Below, one piece after another: positions 1-7,720 of a stretch of DNA of 24,637 nucleotides. The stretch's first letter is position 1, and each line of letters starts with the position of its first letter. Under the pieces are notes generated by a model, which saw nothing but the letters and a program-made list of their open reading frames with translations, made no database searches and had not been told where the DNA came from. This DNA is from CAYOCE01 sp964402405. GTDB taxonomy: Bacteria; Pseudomonadota; Alphaproteobacteria; UBA7879. The position numbers were made by a program, and so were the translations under genes. The DNA is taken from NCBI GenBank assembly GCA_964402405.1, contig CAYOCE010000014.1, forward strand, positions 1-24,637, given 5' to 3'.

Positions 1-1
1 T

Positions 2-187
2 TCAAACTAATTTCCCCAGCTTACTCCAGGGTATATAAGAAATATTATTTGATTGGCGCTCTTCACTCCCTCCGTAAACGATAGACGAAATTACTTCAGG
101 ATTTAGGTTGGCTAGATAGTTTATGTTTTTGGAAAAATCACTTTGAATTGTTTGAGATGATTTTATTTCAATGGATAGAATGTAAAA
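2..187 (-). pseudogene. C-terminal remnant of a DUF4143-type ATP-binding protein
   Basis: About 60 codons remain open and end at a stop at the very edge of the window. The peptide has the usual ending of AAA_14/DUF4143 ATPases: an IEIKSSQTI strand, then a VYGG turn and a final WSKL. The family is normally 370-400 residues, so the ATPase core and most of the DUF4143 domain are missing. The only possible start is a TTG inside the rplS terminator hairpin, and recognisable homology begins directly next to that hairpin. The break therefore lies at the terminator. It is not a piece of the intact ATPase at 16225, whose C-terminus differs. Family assignment rests on remembered motif patterns. Confidence 0.55.
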
Positions 188-218
188 GCCCCGCAAGATC
201 TTATCTGCGGGGCTTTTT
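184..218 (-). terminator. Rho-independent terminator of rplS
   Basis: Perfect 12-bp inverted repeat (AAAAGCCCCGCA / TGCGGGGCTTTT) with a 10-nt loop, flanked by A and T runs, so it could work in both directions. It starts about 15 bp beyond the rplS stop codon. Confidence 0.9.
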
Positions 219-232
219 GAAGGAATCTTATT

Positions 233-634
233 TTATTTTTTAGAATCAGCTACCTGAAGCTTTGGCATCTTGGCAATGCCGCGTTTTTTCTCGGCAATAC
301 GAGCACCCTTCCCACGAAGATCCCGTAGATAATACAACTTAGCGCGCCTTACAGAACCATAGCGTACCACCTGAATCTCCAGCTTTGGAGAATACAGAGG
401 GAACACACGTTCCACGCCCTCGCCATAGGAGATCTTCCGAACGGTGAAGGAGGAGTTAATCCCGCTATTACTGCGAGCAATACAGACGCCCTCATAGGCC
501 TGGACACGCTCGTTGGTGCCTTCCTTGATTTTTACCATAACCTTGACAGTATCGCCTGGGGCAAATACAGGAATCTTCTTCCCTTCCATCAGGCTCGCAA
601 TTTGTTCTTTTTCAAATTTTTCAATAATATTCAT
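233..634 (-). CDS. rplS: 50S ribosomal protein L19
   Basis: Structural protein of the large ribosomal subunit, located at the 30S-50S interface. The 133-residue product has the L19 pattern: an N-terminal helix (IIEKFEKEQI), the FAPGDTVKV strand, an EGVCIARSNSG loop, FTVRKISYGEGVERVFPLYSP, and a basic segment RRAKLYYLRDLRGKGARI. The reading frame stays open eight codons further upstream, but the family begins at MNIIEKFE. That ATG has AAGG about 9 bases before it, so I chose it. The gene is usually the last of an rpsP-rimM-trmD-rplS operon. Here it stands alone behind a glycan operon, with a leader of about 110 bases containing a hairpin and a strong terminator after it. The C-terminus is slightly longer than in E. 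coli L19 (115 residues), which is common in alphaproteobacteria. Confidence 0.97.
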   Translation of the reverse strand: MNIIEKFEKEQIASLMEGKKIPVFAPGDTVKVMVKIKEGTNERVQAYEGVCIARSNSGINSSFTVRKISYGEGVERVFPLYSPKLEIQVVRYGSVRRAKLYYLRDLRGKGARIAEKKRGIAKMPKLQVADSKK

Positions 635-667
635 GGTCTGTAACCTTATATAACACAATTACGTCAC

Positions 668-699
668 GGCCTAAAAGCCACCGCTTTTAAGTCCAGGCC
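668..699 (-). promoter_or_regulatory. Hairpin in the rplS leader, candidate regulatory structure
   Basis: The RNA from the minus strand could fold as GGCCT / AGGCC around an inner stem AAAAGC / GCTTTT with a GGTG loop and a one-sided bulge (GGACTT). No T run follows, so it is not a typical terminator. It lies 34 bases before the rplS start, where ribosomal-protein leaders often carry autoregulatory structures. Function is inferred only from position and shape. Confidence 0.35.
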
Positions 700-743
700 C
701 TAAATAACCATACCTGATCCAAAATTTCAAGAGGAAAAAACGA

Positions 744-1745
744 TTAACTCAGATGATAATACTTCTTAAACCAATCAACAAAACGGGGAACACCTTCATC
801 AATGGTGGTTTTGGGAGAAAAACCTAGATCTTTTATGCTCTCTTCAATATCTGCAAAGGTCTCAGGCACATCCCCTGCTTGCAAGGGTAGCATTCTTTTA
901 ATCGCCTTTTTGCCCAAGGCTTTTTCAATACACCCAATATATCTTTCCAGGGGTTCGGCCTTGTGATTTCCTAGATTGTAGATTTTGTATAGGTCAGGAT
1001 TTTTACGACACAGAGCCCCAATTACCCCTGTGGCAATGTCGTTCACATACGTGAAATCACGCTTCATCTGGCCATTGTTATAAACATCAATGGTTTTGCC
1101 TTGATAAATATCTTGGACAAACTTGAATACCCCCATGTCCGGGCGGCCCCAAGGACCATAGACGGTGAAAAACCGCAAGCCTGTGGTTTTGAATTTATAA
1201 AGATGGGTGTAAGAATAGGCCATCAATTCCCCCGCTGCCTTGGTGGCTGCATACAAGGATAATGGGGTATTGGTTACTTGAGTAGGAGAAAAAGGAAGAT
1301 CCTTTATCGCCCCATAAACCGAGGAACTGCTGGCATAAACCAAGTGCTGGAATCCTGGCTGATGACGACACATTTCTAGGACAACCAAAAACCCCTCAAT
1401 GTTACTGTGCACGTATAGATACGGGTGATCTAGAGAATACCTAACCCCCGCTTGGGCTGCCAACTGCACCACATTTAGAATAGGATATGTGTCTTTATAC
1501 AGATCAAATACCTTAGCCATGCCTGCTTGATCAGCAATATCAACCTCATGAAATTCAAAGAGGGGATATTTCAATAAAACGGTCAAGCGATCTTTTTTTA
1601 GTTGTATGTCGTAATAGGGATCAAAATTATCGACCCCCACAACCCGCGCCCCCTTTTCCAGCAGTCGCTGTGCCACATGCATGCCAATGAACCCAGCAGC
1701 GCCTGTTACGAGGACAGAGGAAGAGGGGCTAATGTCTAAAGTCAT
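744..1745 (-). CDS. NAD-dependent epimerase, UDP-glucuronate 4-epimerase type
   Basis: Short-chain dehydrogenase-type sugar-nucleotide epimerase of 333 residues. By family it most likely interconverts UDP-glucuronate and UDP-galacturonate for capsule or LPS building. The NAD-binding GxxGxxG is at residues 15-21 (GAAGFIG), followed by the VDNFDPYYD segment typical of this subfamily. AAQAGVRYS is at 96-104, serines are at 139-142, and the catalytic YxxxK is Y165/K169 (YAATK). FFTVYGPWGRPDM binds the substrate side. Its ATG overlaps the TGA of the upstream glycosyltransferase by four bases (ATGA), so the two are translationally coupled and probably one operon. Exact substrate specificity cannot be read from the sequence; related enzymes act on UDP-glucose or CDP-sugars. 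Confidence 0.85.
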   Translation of the reverse strand: MTLDISPSSSVLVTGAAGFIGMHVAQRLLEKGARVVGVDNFDPYYDIQLKKDRLTVLLKYPLFEFHEVDIADQAGMAKVFDLYKDTYPILNVVQLAAQAGVRYSLDHPYLYVHSNIEGFLVVLEMCRHQPGFQHLVYASSSSVYGAIKDLPFSPTQVTNTPLSLYAATKAAGELMAYSYTHLYKFKTTGLRFFTVYGPWGRPDMGVFKFVQDIYQGKTIDVYNNGQMKRDFTYVNDIATGVIGALCRKNPDLYKIYNLGNHKAEPLERYIGCIEKALGKKAIKRMLPLQAGDVPETFADIEESIKDLGFSPKTTIDEGVPRFVDWFKKYYHLS

Positions 1746-2848
1746 GTAGTTTCCTTTGTTGTTTTGCTAACTTCTAAAAGGGTATCATCCCATAATTTAA
1801 AGATGCGGTCAGCGCTAAATCGTTTAGTTACTTTCTTTGCATTGGTTGCCAAGTGCTTGCGTTGTTCATAATCTATTATGACTTCGGATGCAACCCGCGT
1901 CAAAGCATTCACATCCCCAACTGCAAATAATCTACCATCCACAGAATCTTGAACAATATCCACATTCCCCGAACAATTGGAAGCAATCACTGGGAGCCCC
2001 CCCGCCATGGCCTCCCCCAAGGCATTGGGAAATCCTTCATAGAGGGAGGGGAAAATGAAAAGGTCACTATCAACTAAAACCTCTTGGACATTAGACACCG
2101 TCCCAGGAAGAAAAACGCTGTCTTTTAGATTTAGAGAGACAATGAATTTTTCTAAATTCTTTCTTTCCGGACCCTCTCCATAAATGGTTAATTTAAGATG
2201 GGGATGCAGTTTAAGAAGAGCTGCAAATGCCAGGACAAGCGTTTTGTGATCTTTTTGTTTATCCAAACGTCCCACGGTGATAATTTTTTGAACCTCTTTC
2301 GCATAGGTGTTTTTTTCGCTACGCGGTTTTTGGATTCTATTGGGAATAATCTTAATTAACTTCTTAATGTTTCCAGAAAAATAAGAAGCCGTCGATTCTG
2401 TTTGCACAACAAGCTTCTCGGCCCAAGGGTATGTTTTTAGTCGAAGCCATGTATAGACTGTGGGAATAGAATGATGGTGAGGATCAATTCTTTCAGAAAT
2501 AATAATGGGGATATTTAATCCCCTGCTGACCAATAAGACAATGATGTTTATAAGGTCTATAAAGGATACAACCACATCTGGGTTAAGCCTTTGTAAATTT
2601 TTCCTCAGATAAAAAATCCGAGAGATCATACTGGTGATCCTTATAAATAAAGATCGTTTAGGATTAGGTCGTCCCAACTGCAACAGATTAATGCGGGGAT
2701 CCAGAAAATAAAATGGCTTTGCATCTGGGGAAGAAAAGGTGATCAAAGAAACCGTGTGCTTCTTACTAACCCAATGGTTTGCCAATTCTGAGAGTATTCT
2801 TTCTGCGCCTCCCCCCCCCAGGGAAAAAATAACAAGGGCAATGTTCAT
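1742..2848 (-). CDS. GT4-family glycosyltransferase, with poly-G tract near 5' end
   Basis: Predicted cytoplasmic or membrane-associated retaining glycosyltransferase (GT-B fold, family GT4) of 368 residues, probably adding a sugar to a surface polysaccharide. The N-terminal domain opens with the glycine-rich loop SLGGGGAER (residues 9-17), and the C-terminal donor-binding domain has VGRLDKQKDH and the EX7E signature E271...E279 (EGFPNALGE). It is a clear paralogue of the gene just upstream, aligning along its whole length with long identical blocks. The gap between them is 19 bp, and its stop overlaps the epimerase start. ATG start with AAGGAT about 11 bases upstream. The glycine loop is encoded over a run of nine G (plus-strand 2811-2819), absent from the paralogue; slippage there would switch the gene off. 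Confidence 0.9.
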   Translation of the reverse strand: MNIALVIFSLGGGGAERILSELANHWVSKKHTVSLITFSSPDAKPFYFLDPRINLLQLGRPNPKRSLFIRITSMISRIFYLRKNLQRLNPDVVVSFIDLINIIVLLVSRGLNIPIIISERIDPHHHSIPTVYTWLRLKTYPWAEKLVVQTESTASYFSGNIKKLIKIIPNRIQKPRSEKNTYAKEVQKIITVGRLDKQKDHKTLVLAFAALLKLHPHLKLTIYGEGPERKNLEKFIVSLNLKDSVFLPGTVSNVQEVLVDSDLFIFPSLYEGFPNALGEAMAGGLPVIASNCSGNVDIVQDSVDGRLFAVGDVNALTRVASEVIIDYEQRKHLATNAKKVTKRFSADRIFKLWDDTLLEVSKTTKETT

Positions 2849-2867
2849 CTGGTTTCATATCCTTAGA

Positions 2868-3947
2868 TTATCGTACAACTTCATCCCATAGGTTAAGTAT
2901 ACGATCCGCCCTAAATTGGCTAGTTACTTTTTTAGCGTTGGTTGCAAGGCGTTTGCGTTGCTCATGATCTATTATCACTTGGGATGCAAACTGAGTCAAA
3001 GCATTTACGTCTCCGACTGGAAATAGTCTGCCGTTTATGGAATCTTGAACAAGCGCTCTATTCCCTGCACAATCGGAGGCAATCACCGGCAGCCCCACCG
3101 CCATGGCTTCTCCCAAGGCATTGGGAAACCCTTCATATTTAGAGGGGAAAATAAAAAGGTCGCCATCAACTAAAGCCTCCTGAACATTAGATGTAGTTCC
3201 CGGAAGAAAAACTTTGTTTTGTAAGTTTAGGGAAAAAATATAGTCTTCTAAGGATCTTCTCTGAGATCCCTCCCCATAAATAGTTAACTGAAGATCCGGA
3301 TACAATTTAAGAAGGTTAAAAAACGCCTCAATCAAGGCTTTATGATCTTTCTCTGCACTGAGTCGTCCAACCGTAATAATCCTTTTTACTTCTTTAGAAT
3401 AGGTCGTTTTTTGGATGGTTGGGTTTTTAATGATATTGGGGATAATTGTAATCAGATCTTTAAAATTTTTGGGGAAATAAGCAGCAGCGGATTCCGTTTG
3501 AACAACAATTTTCTTTGCTTTTGAATAAGTTTTTAGCCGCAGCCATTGGTATAGTTTAGGAATGTATTGATCATTTGGATCCGTTCTCTCAGACACAATA
3601 ATGGGGATTTTTAACCCCTGTCCTGCCAACAATACGGTAATGTTGGTGATATCCATAAAGGATAAAATCCTGTCCGGCTTGATTTGATGTAAGGTTTTTC
3701 TTAAAGAAAAAAAACGTCTTAAAATATTCTTCATTCGCCCTAGCAAAGAACTCTTTTCAAGATTTTCCAGTCCAAGCTGCAAAAGATTAATCTGGGGATC
3801 CAAAGGGTAAAATGGTCTTGTATCCGGCGACGCAAAGGTAATCAAAGAAATGATGTGTCCTTGTTGCGCCCAATGGTTCGCAAGTTCAGATATCACGCGT
3901 TCTGCGCCCCCAGAACCCAAAGAAGAAATAACAAGCGCCAGGTGCAA
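2868..3947 (-). CDS. GT4-family glycosyltransferase, first gene of the glycan operon
   Basis: Retaining GT-B glycosyltransferase of 359 residues, predicted to act in surface glycan assembly. The N-terminal loop is SLGSGGAER, followed by ELANHWAQQGH and SLITFASPD. The C-terminal domain carries VGRLSAEKDH and the EX7E signature E272...E280. It aligns with the following gene from first to last residue, so the pair arose by tandem duplication. The start is TTG, supported by AAAGGA seven bases upstream and by exact alignment with the ATG of the paralogue. The three genes (two glycosyltransferases and the epimerase) are spaced by 19 and -4 bases and form one operon. A REPIN-like repeat lies about 45 bases upstream. 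The acceptor and donor sugars are unknown. Confidence 0.9.
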   Translation of the reverse strand: MHLALVISSLGSGGAERVISELANHWAQQGHIISLITFASPDTRPFYPLDPQINLLQLGLENLEKSSLLGRMKNILRRFFSLRKTLHQIKPDRILSFMDITNITVLLAGQGLKIPIIVSERTDPNDQYIPKLYQWLRLKTYSKAKKIVVQTESAAAYFPKNFKDLITIIPNIIKNPTIQKTTYSKEVKRIITVGRLSAEKDHKALIEAFFNLLKLYPDLQLTIYGEGSQRRSLEDYIFSLNLQNKVFLPGTTSNVQEALVDGDLFIFPSKYEGFPNALGEAMAVGLPVIASDCAGNRALVQDSINGRLFPVGDVNALTQFASQVIIDHEQRKRLATNAKKVTSQFRADRILNLWDEVVR

Positions 3948-3992
3948 ATACGGATCCTTTCTTGTGGTTGGTTTTTAATTTACGCCGTACGA

Positions 3993-4120
3993 ACCACCCC
4001 GGCGACTCGCCACGGCATAGCCGTAGGCGTAGCCGGGAAGCCGGGGTCCATACAACAAATGTACTGTCGAGGCATTTATTGTAGTCTACTCACTTGGACC
4101 CCGTTTTTCAACGGGGTGGT
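3993..4120. repeat. REPIN-like pair of inverted hairpins
   Basis: The 128-bp element begins ACCACCCCGG and ends CGGGGTGGT, with internal GGGGTCCA (ending 4050) mirrored by TGGACCCC (4095-4102). The right arm is a simple hairpin (CCCCGTT/AACGGGG). The left arm is longer, with an inner AGCCGTAGGCG repeat. It shares its arm sequence with the element at 12726-12822. Any open frame crossing it is spurious. Confidence 0.75.
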
Positions 4121-4161
4121 CTGAATATATTTCATAGCCTCTCCTGAAACACCATAAAATT

Positions 4162-4389
4162 CTAGGGATTTGAATGGGAAGACAGTGAATTAGATCTTCT
4201 TAGCGGGAGTTGGGGATCATCTAGTAGGGTTAGACCGTTGTAGAATGCGTCTCCTCGGGTTATTGGGAGATGGGTTTCTTCCACTGGCGTTTGAGCATCT
4301 CTGTTATCTATATCTGATTGATCTCCGCTATAGGAGTTTTGCATTAAAAAAAGAATTGGCAGTATATATAGAAACCAGATTATCTTCAC
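4162..4389 (-). CDS. Small exported protein of unknown function
   Basis: 75 codons. The product begins with a signal-peptide-like segment (basic start MK, hydrophobic IIWFLYILPILFLM, then QNSYSG as a plausible cleavage zone). A polar tail of about 50 residues follows, rich in Asp, Pro and Ser and ending in a Ser/Arg/Asn-rich stretch. No domain recognised. The start is GTG with AAGGGA about seven bases upstream, an acceptable ribosome site. It follows the exported-protein gene at 4534, separated by that gene's terminator, so it probably has its own promoter. The low-complexity tail and short length leave room for doubt that it is real. Confidence 0.45.
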   Translation of the reverse strand: MKIIWFLYILPILFLMQNSYSGDQSDIDNRDAQTPVEETHLPITRGDAFYNGLTLLDDPQLPLRRSNSLSSHSNP

Positions 4390-4471
4390 TTTGTGTCCCT
4401 TTTCCCAATTTAGATATGCTTATTTTTATAATAGCTGATTTATTTGATCGAGAAAATGGGATGCCAAAAAT

Positions 4472-4511
4472 AAAAATTCCGCAAAACACACAAAGGTATC
4501 TTGCGGAAATT
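4472..4511 (-). terminator. Rho-independent terminator after the 4534 gene
   Basis: Inverted repeat TTCCGCAA (4477-4484) / TTGCGGAA (4501-4508), followed on the minus strand by TTTTTATTTTT. It starts about 25 bases after the stop codon at 4534. Confidence 0.75.
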
Positions 4512-4533
4512 TGTAGCTCTGAAAAAAGTTTTC

Positions 4534-5172
4534 TTACTGATATGAAAGGAGTGCAGCGCCCCCATTATTAATCTCAATACCCGCTCTTTTTCCTCTCATA
4601 TCCATTGTGAATGGAAAAGACCCGCAAAATTCATTTCCACCTGTATAACCCGGGTAATCATCGTCAATTTTTAGATTTAGAACAGGATTAAAAATGACCT
4701 CTTCTGCATCTGGCTTAAGGTACATCATAAACGCATCAGTAAGAGTATGAACTGTATTTGAGTTATCAAAAAATCCCTCTCTAAATCCCGTTCCCCATGT
4801 TTTTATCTGTTGTGGATCAAGAAGAAACTCGCTTACATCCTCAACATCATCTACTTTCTCTAGCATATGGATATTTCTTTCCTGTAGACTACCCCACTTT
4901 CTAGTCAGAGAATCAGCTATATGTATAAATTTATTCTCGGGTATATTGACAGAAAGCTTACTCTTTATGTGCTCTGTTACCTCGTCTGAATTCCAATTTT
5001 GGTTAAAATAAAGTTCGACAGAGGATGAAAAAGTAACAGTCACATATTTCTGTACTGAAGTTGTATTTTTTATCTCTGCACCAAAATATAGTACCTCTTG
5101 TGCTTGTGTTTCATGGACATTTCCTAGTAAAAACGCGCTCACTAGTCCTAATAATACTTTAATCTTTTTCAT
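4534..5172 (-). CDS. Exported protein of unknown function (212 aa)
   Basis: A typical Sec signal peptide is visible: MKKIK, hydrophobic VLLGLVSAFLLG, then a likely cleavage after the alanine of TQAQ near residue 24. The mature part is about 188 residues, acidic and rich in Asn, Asp and beta-prone stretches (KYVTVTFSSSVELYF, EVIFNPVLNLKI), with a single cysteine near the C-terminus in GGNEFCGSFPF. No domain recognised. The start is a clear ATG with GGAAACC immediately before it. A convincing terminator follows, so this is a single-gene unit between lon and the small exported gene at 4162. Codon use is more AT-rich than in lon next door, which fits an accessory or acquired gene. A host-directed secreted role is possible but nothing in the sequence proves it. 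Confidence 0.8.
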   Translation of the reverse strand: MKKIKVLLGLVSAFLLGNVHETQAQEVLYFGAEIKNTTSVQKYVTVTFSSSVELYFNQNWNSDEVTEHIKSKLSVNIPENKFIHIADSLTRKWGSLQERNIHMLEKVDDVEDVSEFLLDPQQIKTWGTGFREGFFDNSNTVHTLTDAFMMYLKPDAEEVIFNPVLNLKIDDDYPGYTGGNEFCGSFPFTMDMRGKRAGIEINNGGAALLSYQ

Positions 5173-5239
5173 GTTGGTTTCCTTTTTAAAAAATGAAATA
5201 TACTTCTAAATGTATAAGAGCTTATTTCAAGTAAAAAAT

Positions 5240-7651
5240 TTAGTTTTTCAAAGAAGACGATGAAATAGAATTTTCCATGGAGATTGGGGCGATCAGATTT
5301 TCATGAGGCTCGCCAACGGTTGGCAAGGGCTGTGTCAGCGCTTCTCGCAGCACATGGTCTACGTATTTAACAGGAATGATTTTTACTTGCCTTTTAATTG
5401 CAGTGGGGAGTTCCTGTAGATCTTTTTGATTATCAAAGGGGATCAAAACGGTTTTAATCCCAGCGCGGATGGCGGCAAGAAGTTTCTCCTTGAGCCCACC
5501 GATAGGTAACACGCGACCCCGCAGCGTAATTTCCCCGGTCATGGCAATATCACATTTCACAGGAATCCCTGTGTACAAGGATACCAAAGACGTACAGATG
5601 GCAATACCCGCAGAGGGTCCATCCTTGGGCGTCGCGCCCTCGGGCACATGCAGGTGAATATCCGTCTTGGCAAATCGTTCTGAGTTAATGCCGAATTCTT
5701 TGGCGCGGGATTTGATGAAACTCAGGGCTGCGTGGACGGATTCTGTCATCACATCGCCTAGTTTGCCGGTGATATTAATTTTACCTGTGCCTTCAGACAG
5801 CGAGGATTCAATCAGCAAAATCTCGCCCCCCACTTCGGTCCAGGCAAGACCTGTGGTAACCCCAATCAAAGGTTCCGTTTCTGCAAGCCCAAAACTGTAT
5901 TTGGGAACACCCAAAAAGGATTTCAGATTCTTCAGGGTTACGTGAACAGCCTTGGTAGACGTTGTGAGAATTTTTTTCAGAGACCGACGGGCAAGTTTAG
6001 AAATTTGACGCTCCAGAGACCGCACCCCTGCCTCGCGCGTGTAGCTACGAATCATTTCCCGAATGGCAGATTCTGACACATCCCACTCGGATTTTTTCAA
6101 GCCATGCTCGGTGCGTTGTTTATCAATCATATACCGCGTGGCGATCTTGATTTTTTCTTCTTCCATGTAGCCCGAAATCTGGATAAGTTCCATGCGGTCC
6201 AATAAAGGACGGGGGATATTCAGGCTGTTAGCCGTTGCGATAAACATCACATCTGACAGATCATAATCAACCTCTAGATAGTTATCATTAAAGGCCTTGT
6301 TTTGCTCAGGATCCAATACCTCTAGCAACGCCGCCGAGGGATCTCCCCGGTAATCGGATCCTAACTTGTCAATTTCATCCAATAGAATAATGGGATTGGA
6401 GGTTTTGGCGCGTTTCATGGCCTGGATGATCTTGCCTGGCATGGCCCCAATATACGTCCGACGATGCCCCCGGATTTCAGCCTCGTCATGCACGCCGCCC
6501 AGGGAAATACGCACAAACTTGCGACCTGTAGCCTCGGCAATGGATTTCCCTAAGGACGTCTTACCCACACCTGGAGGACCCACCAAACAAATGATCTGAC
6601 CCTTTGTGATAGCCACCCGTTGTTTCACGGCTAGATATTCCAGGATACGTTCCTTGACCTTTTCTAGGCCATAGTGATCTCGATCTAAAATCTTCTTAGC
6701 GGCCTTGATATCTAATTTTGTCTTCGTGGGATTATTCCACGGCACGTCCAGCAACCACTCTAGATAGTTGCGGACAATGGATGTTTCGGAGGCCATGGGA
6801 TTCATCATCCGCAGCTTTTTGACCTCGCCTTCGGCCTTTTTCCGCACAACCTCAGGAAACTTCGTTTCTTTAATGCGTTTTTGGAGTTGGGCTATATCAT
6901 CAACGTCGCCTTCTTCCCCGCCTTGCAGTTCAGAGTGAATGGCTTTCATTTGCTCATTTAGATAATAATCCCGTTGATTCTTTTCAATTTGGGATTTGAC
7001 CTTGGATTTAATTTTTTCCTCAATCTTTAGGGCGTCTATTTCTTTTGAGACGATTTCCAAAACCTTTTCAAACCGCTCTAGGATTGGAAAGCATTCCAAT
7101 ATCTCCTGACGATGGGCCATACTCAAGGGCAGCTGGGCCGCAATAGAATCAATGACTTGCTCTGGATCTGCCAATTTACTCAGCGCCCTCAATAGATCTT
7201 GGGGAACTTTTTTGTTCAGGGATGCATAATCATGAAAGGATTCAAGAAGGGTATTGAGATAGGGTTGAACCACTTTATCAGAGAGAGACTCAATCTTAAC
7301 GGGGGAGGCCTGCGCCTTCAGAAATCCCATCACCTCAATGATATTTGAGATATGAACGCGTTCTTTGCCCTCCACCAAAATCTTGACGGTTCCATCGGGA
7401 AGGGTGATCATCTGAGTGATTTTTCCCAGCACGCCAACTGTATACAAATCCTTGATTAACGGGTGTTCGATGTTGGTATCCCGTTGGGTCGCCAGCAGAA
7501 CCTCTTGGTTATTATCCATCGCGGAATTTAGTGCCGCAACAGATTTGTTCCGTCCCACAAACAGAGTCGCAACCATCTTGGGAAATACAACAATGTCCCG
7601 CAAAGGCAGAAGAGGATAGAGCTGATCGTATGGAGAGTTTTCTTTAATCAT
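5240..7651 (-). CDS. lon: ATP-dependent protease Lon
   Basis: Cytoplasmic AAA+ serine protease that degrades misfolded and regulatory proteins. The product is 803 residues; E. coli Lon has 784. The order is the N-terminal LON substrate-binding domain (LPLRDIVVFP...), a coiled helical linker (KSQIEKNQRDYYLNEQMKAI), Walker A at 358-365 (GPPGVGKT), Walker B ILLDEIDKLG, and a C-terminal protease domain. The catalytic serine is S680 in PKDGPSAG, and the partner lysine is in GGLKEK about 43 residues later. All key residues are present. The start is uncertain: ATG at 7651, or a TTG four codons upstream (7663), neither with a strong ribosome site. The clpX and hupB neighbours often seen in proteobacteria are absent. 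The C-terminal tail after LTQPLP is longer and poorly conserved. Confidence 0.97.
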   Translation of the reverse strand: MIKENSPYDQLYPLLPLRDIVVFPKMVATLFVGRNKSVAALNSAMDNNQEVLLATQRDTNIEHPLIKDLYTVGVLGKITQMITLPDGTVKILVEGKERVHISNIIEVMGFLKAQASPVKIESLSDKVVQPYLNTLLESFHDYASLNKKVPQDLLRALSKLADPEQVIDSIAAQLPLSMAHRQEILECFPILERFEKVLEIVSKEIDALKIEEKIKSKVKSQIEKNQRDYYLNEQMKAIHSELQGGEEGDVDDIAQLQKRIKETKFPEVVRKKAEGEVKKLRMMNPMASETSIVRNYLEWLLDVPWNNPTKTKLDIKAAKKILDRDHYGLEKVKERILEYLAVKQRVAITKGQIICLVGPPGVGKTSLGKSIAEATGRKFVRISLGGVHDEAEIRGHRRTYIGAMPGKIIQAMKRAKTSNPIILLDEIDKLGSDYRGDPSAALLEVLDPEQNKAFNDNYLEVDYDLSDVMFIATANSLNIPRPLLDRMELIQISGYMEEEKIKIATRYMIDKQRTEHGLKKSEWDVSESAIREMIRSYTREAGVRSLERQISKLARRSLKKILTTSTKAVHVTLKNLKSFLGVPKYSFGLAETEPLIGVTTGLAWTEVGGEILLIESSLSEGTGKINITGKLGDVMTESVHAALSFIKSRAKEFGINSERFAKTDIHLHVPEGATPKDGPSAGIAICTSLVSLYTGIPVKCDIAMTGEITLRGRVLPIGGLKEKLLAAIRAGIKTVLIPFDNQKDLQELPTAIKRQVKIIPVKYVDHVLREALTQPLPTVGEPHENLIAPISMENSISSSSLKN

Positions 7652-7720
7652 TTTTACAGTCAATAATGTTGTGGATTCCTCTAATTCTTAGCTGAAATCA
7701 TTAAAAAAGGCAAGGGAGAG

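Noticed and set aside
3855..4124. Plus-strand frame overlapping the glycosyltransferase start and the repeat
   Set aside because: It is antisense to a clear gene and continues through a hairpin repeat.
4245..4571. Plus-strand frame of 108 codons
   Set aside because: It crosses a terminator and overlaps the ends of two minus-strand exported-protein genes; no ribosome site and no recognisable protein pattern.
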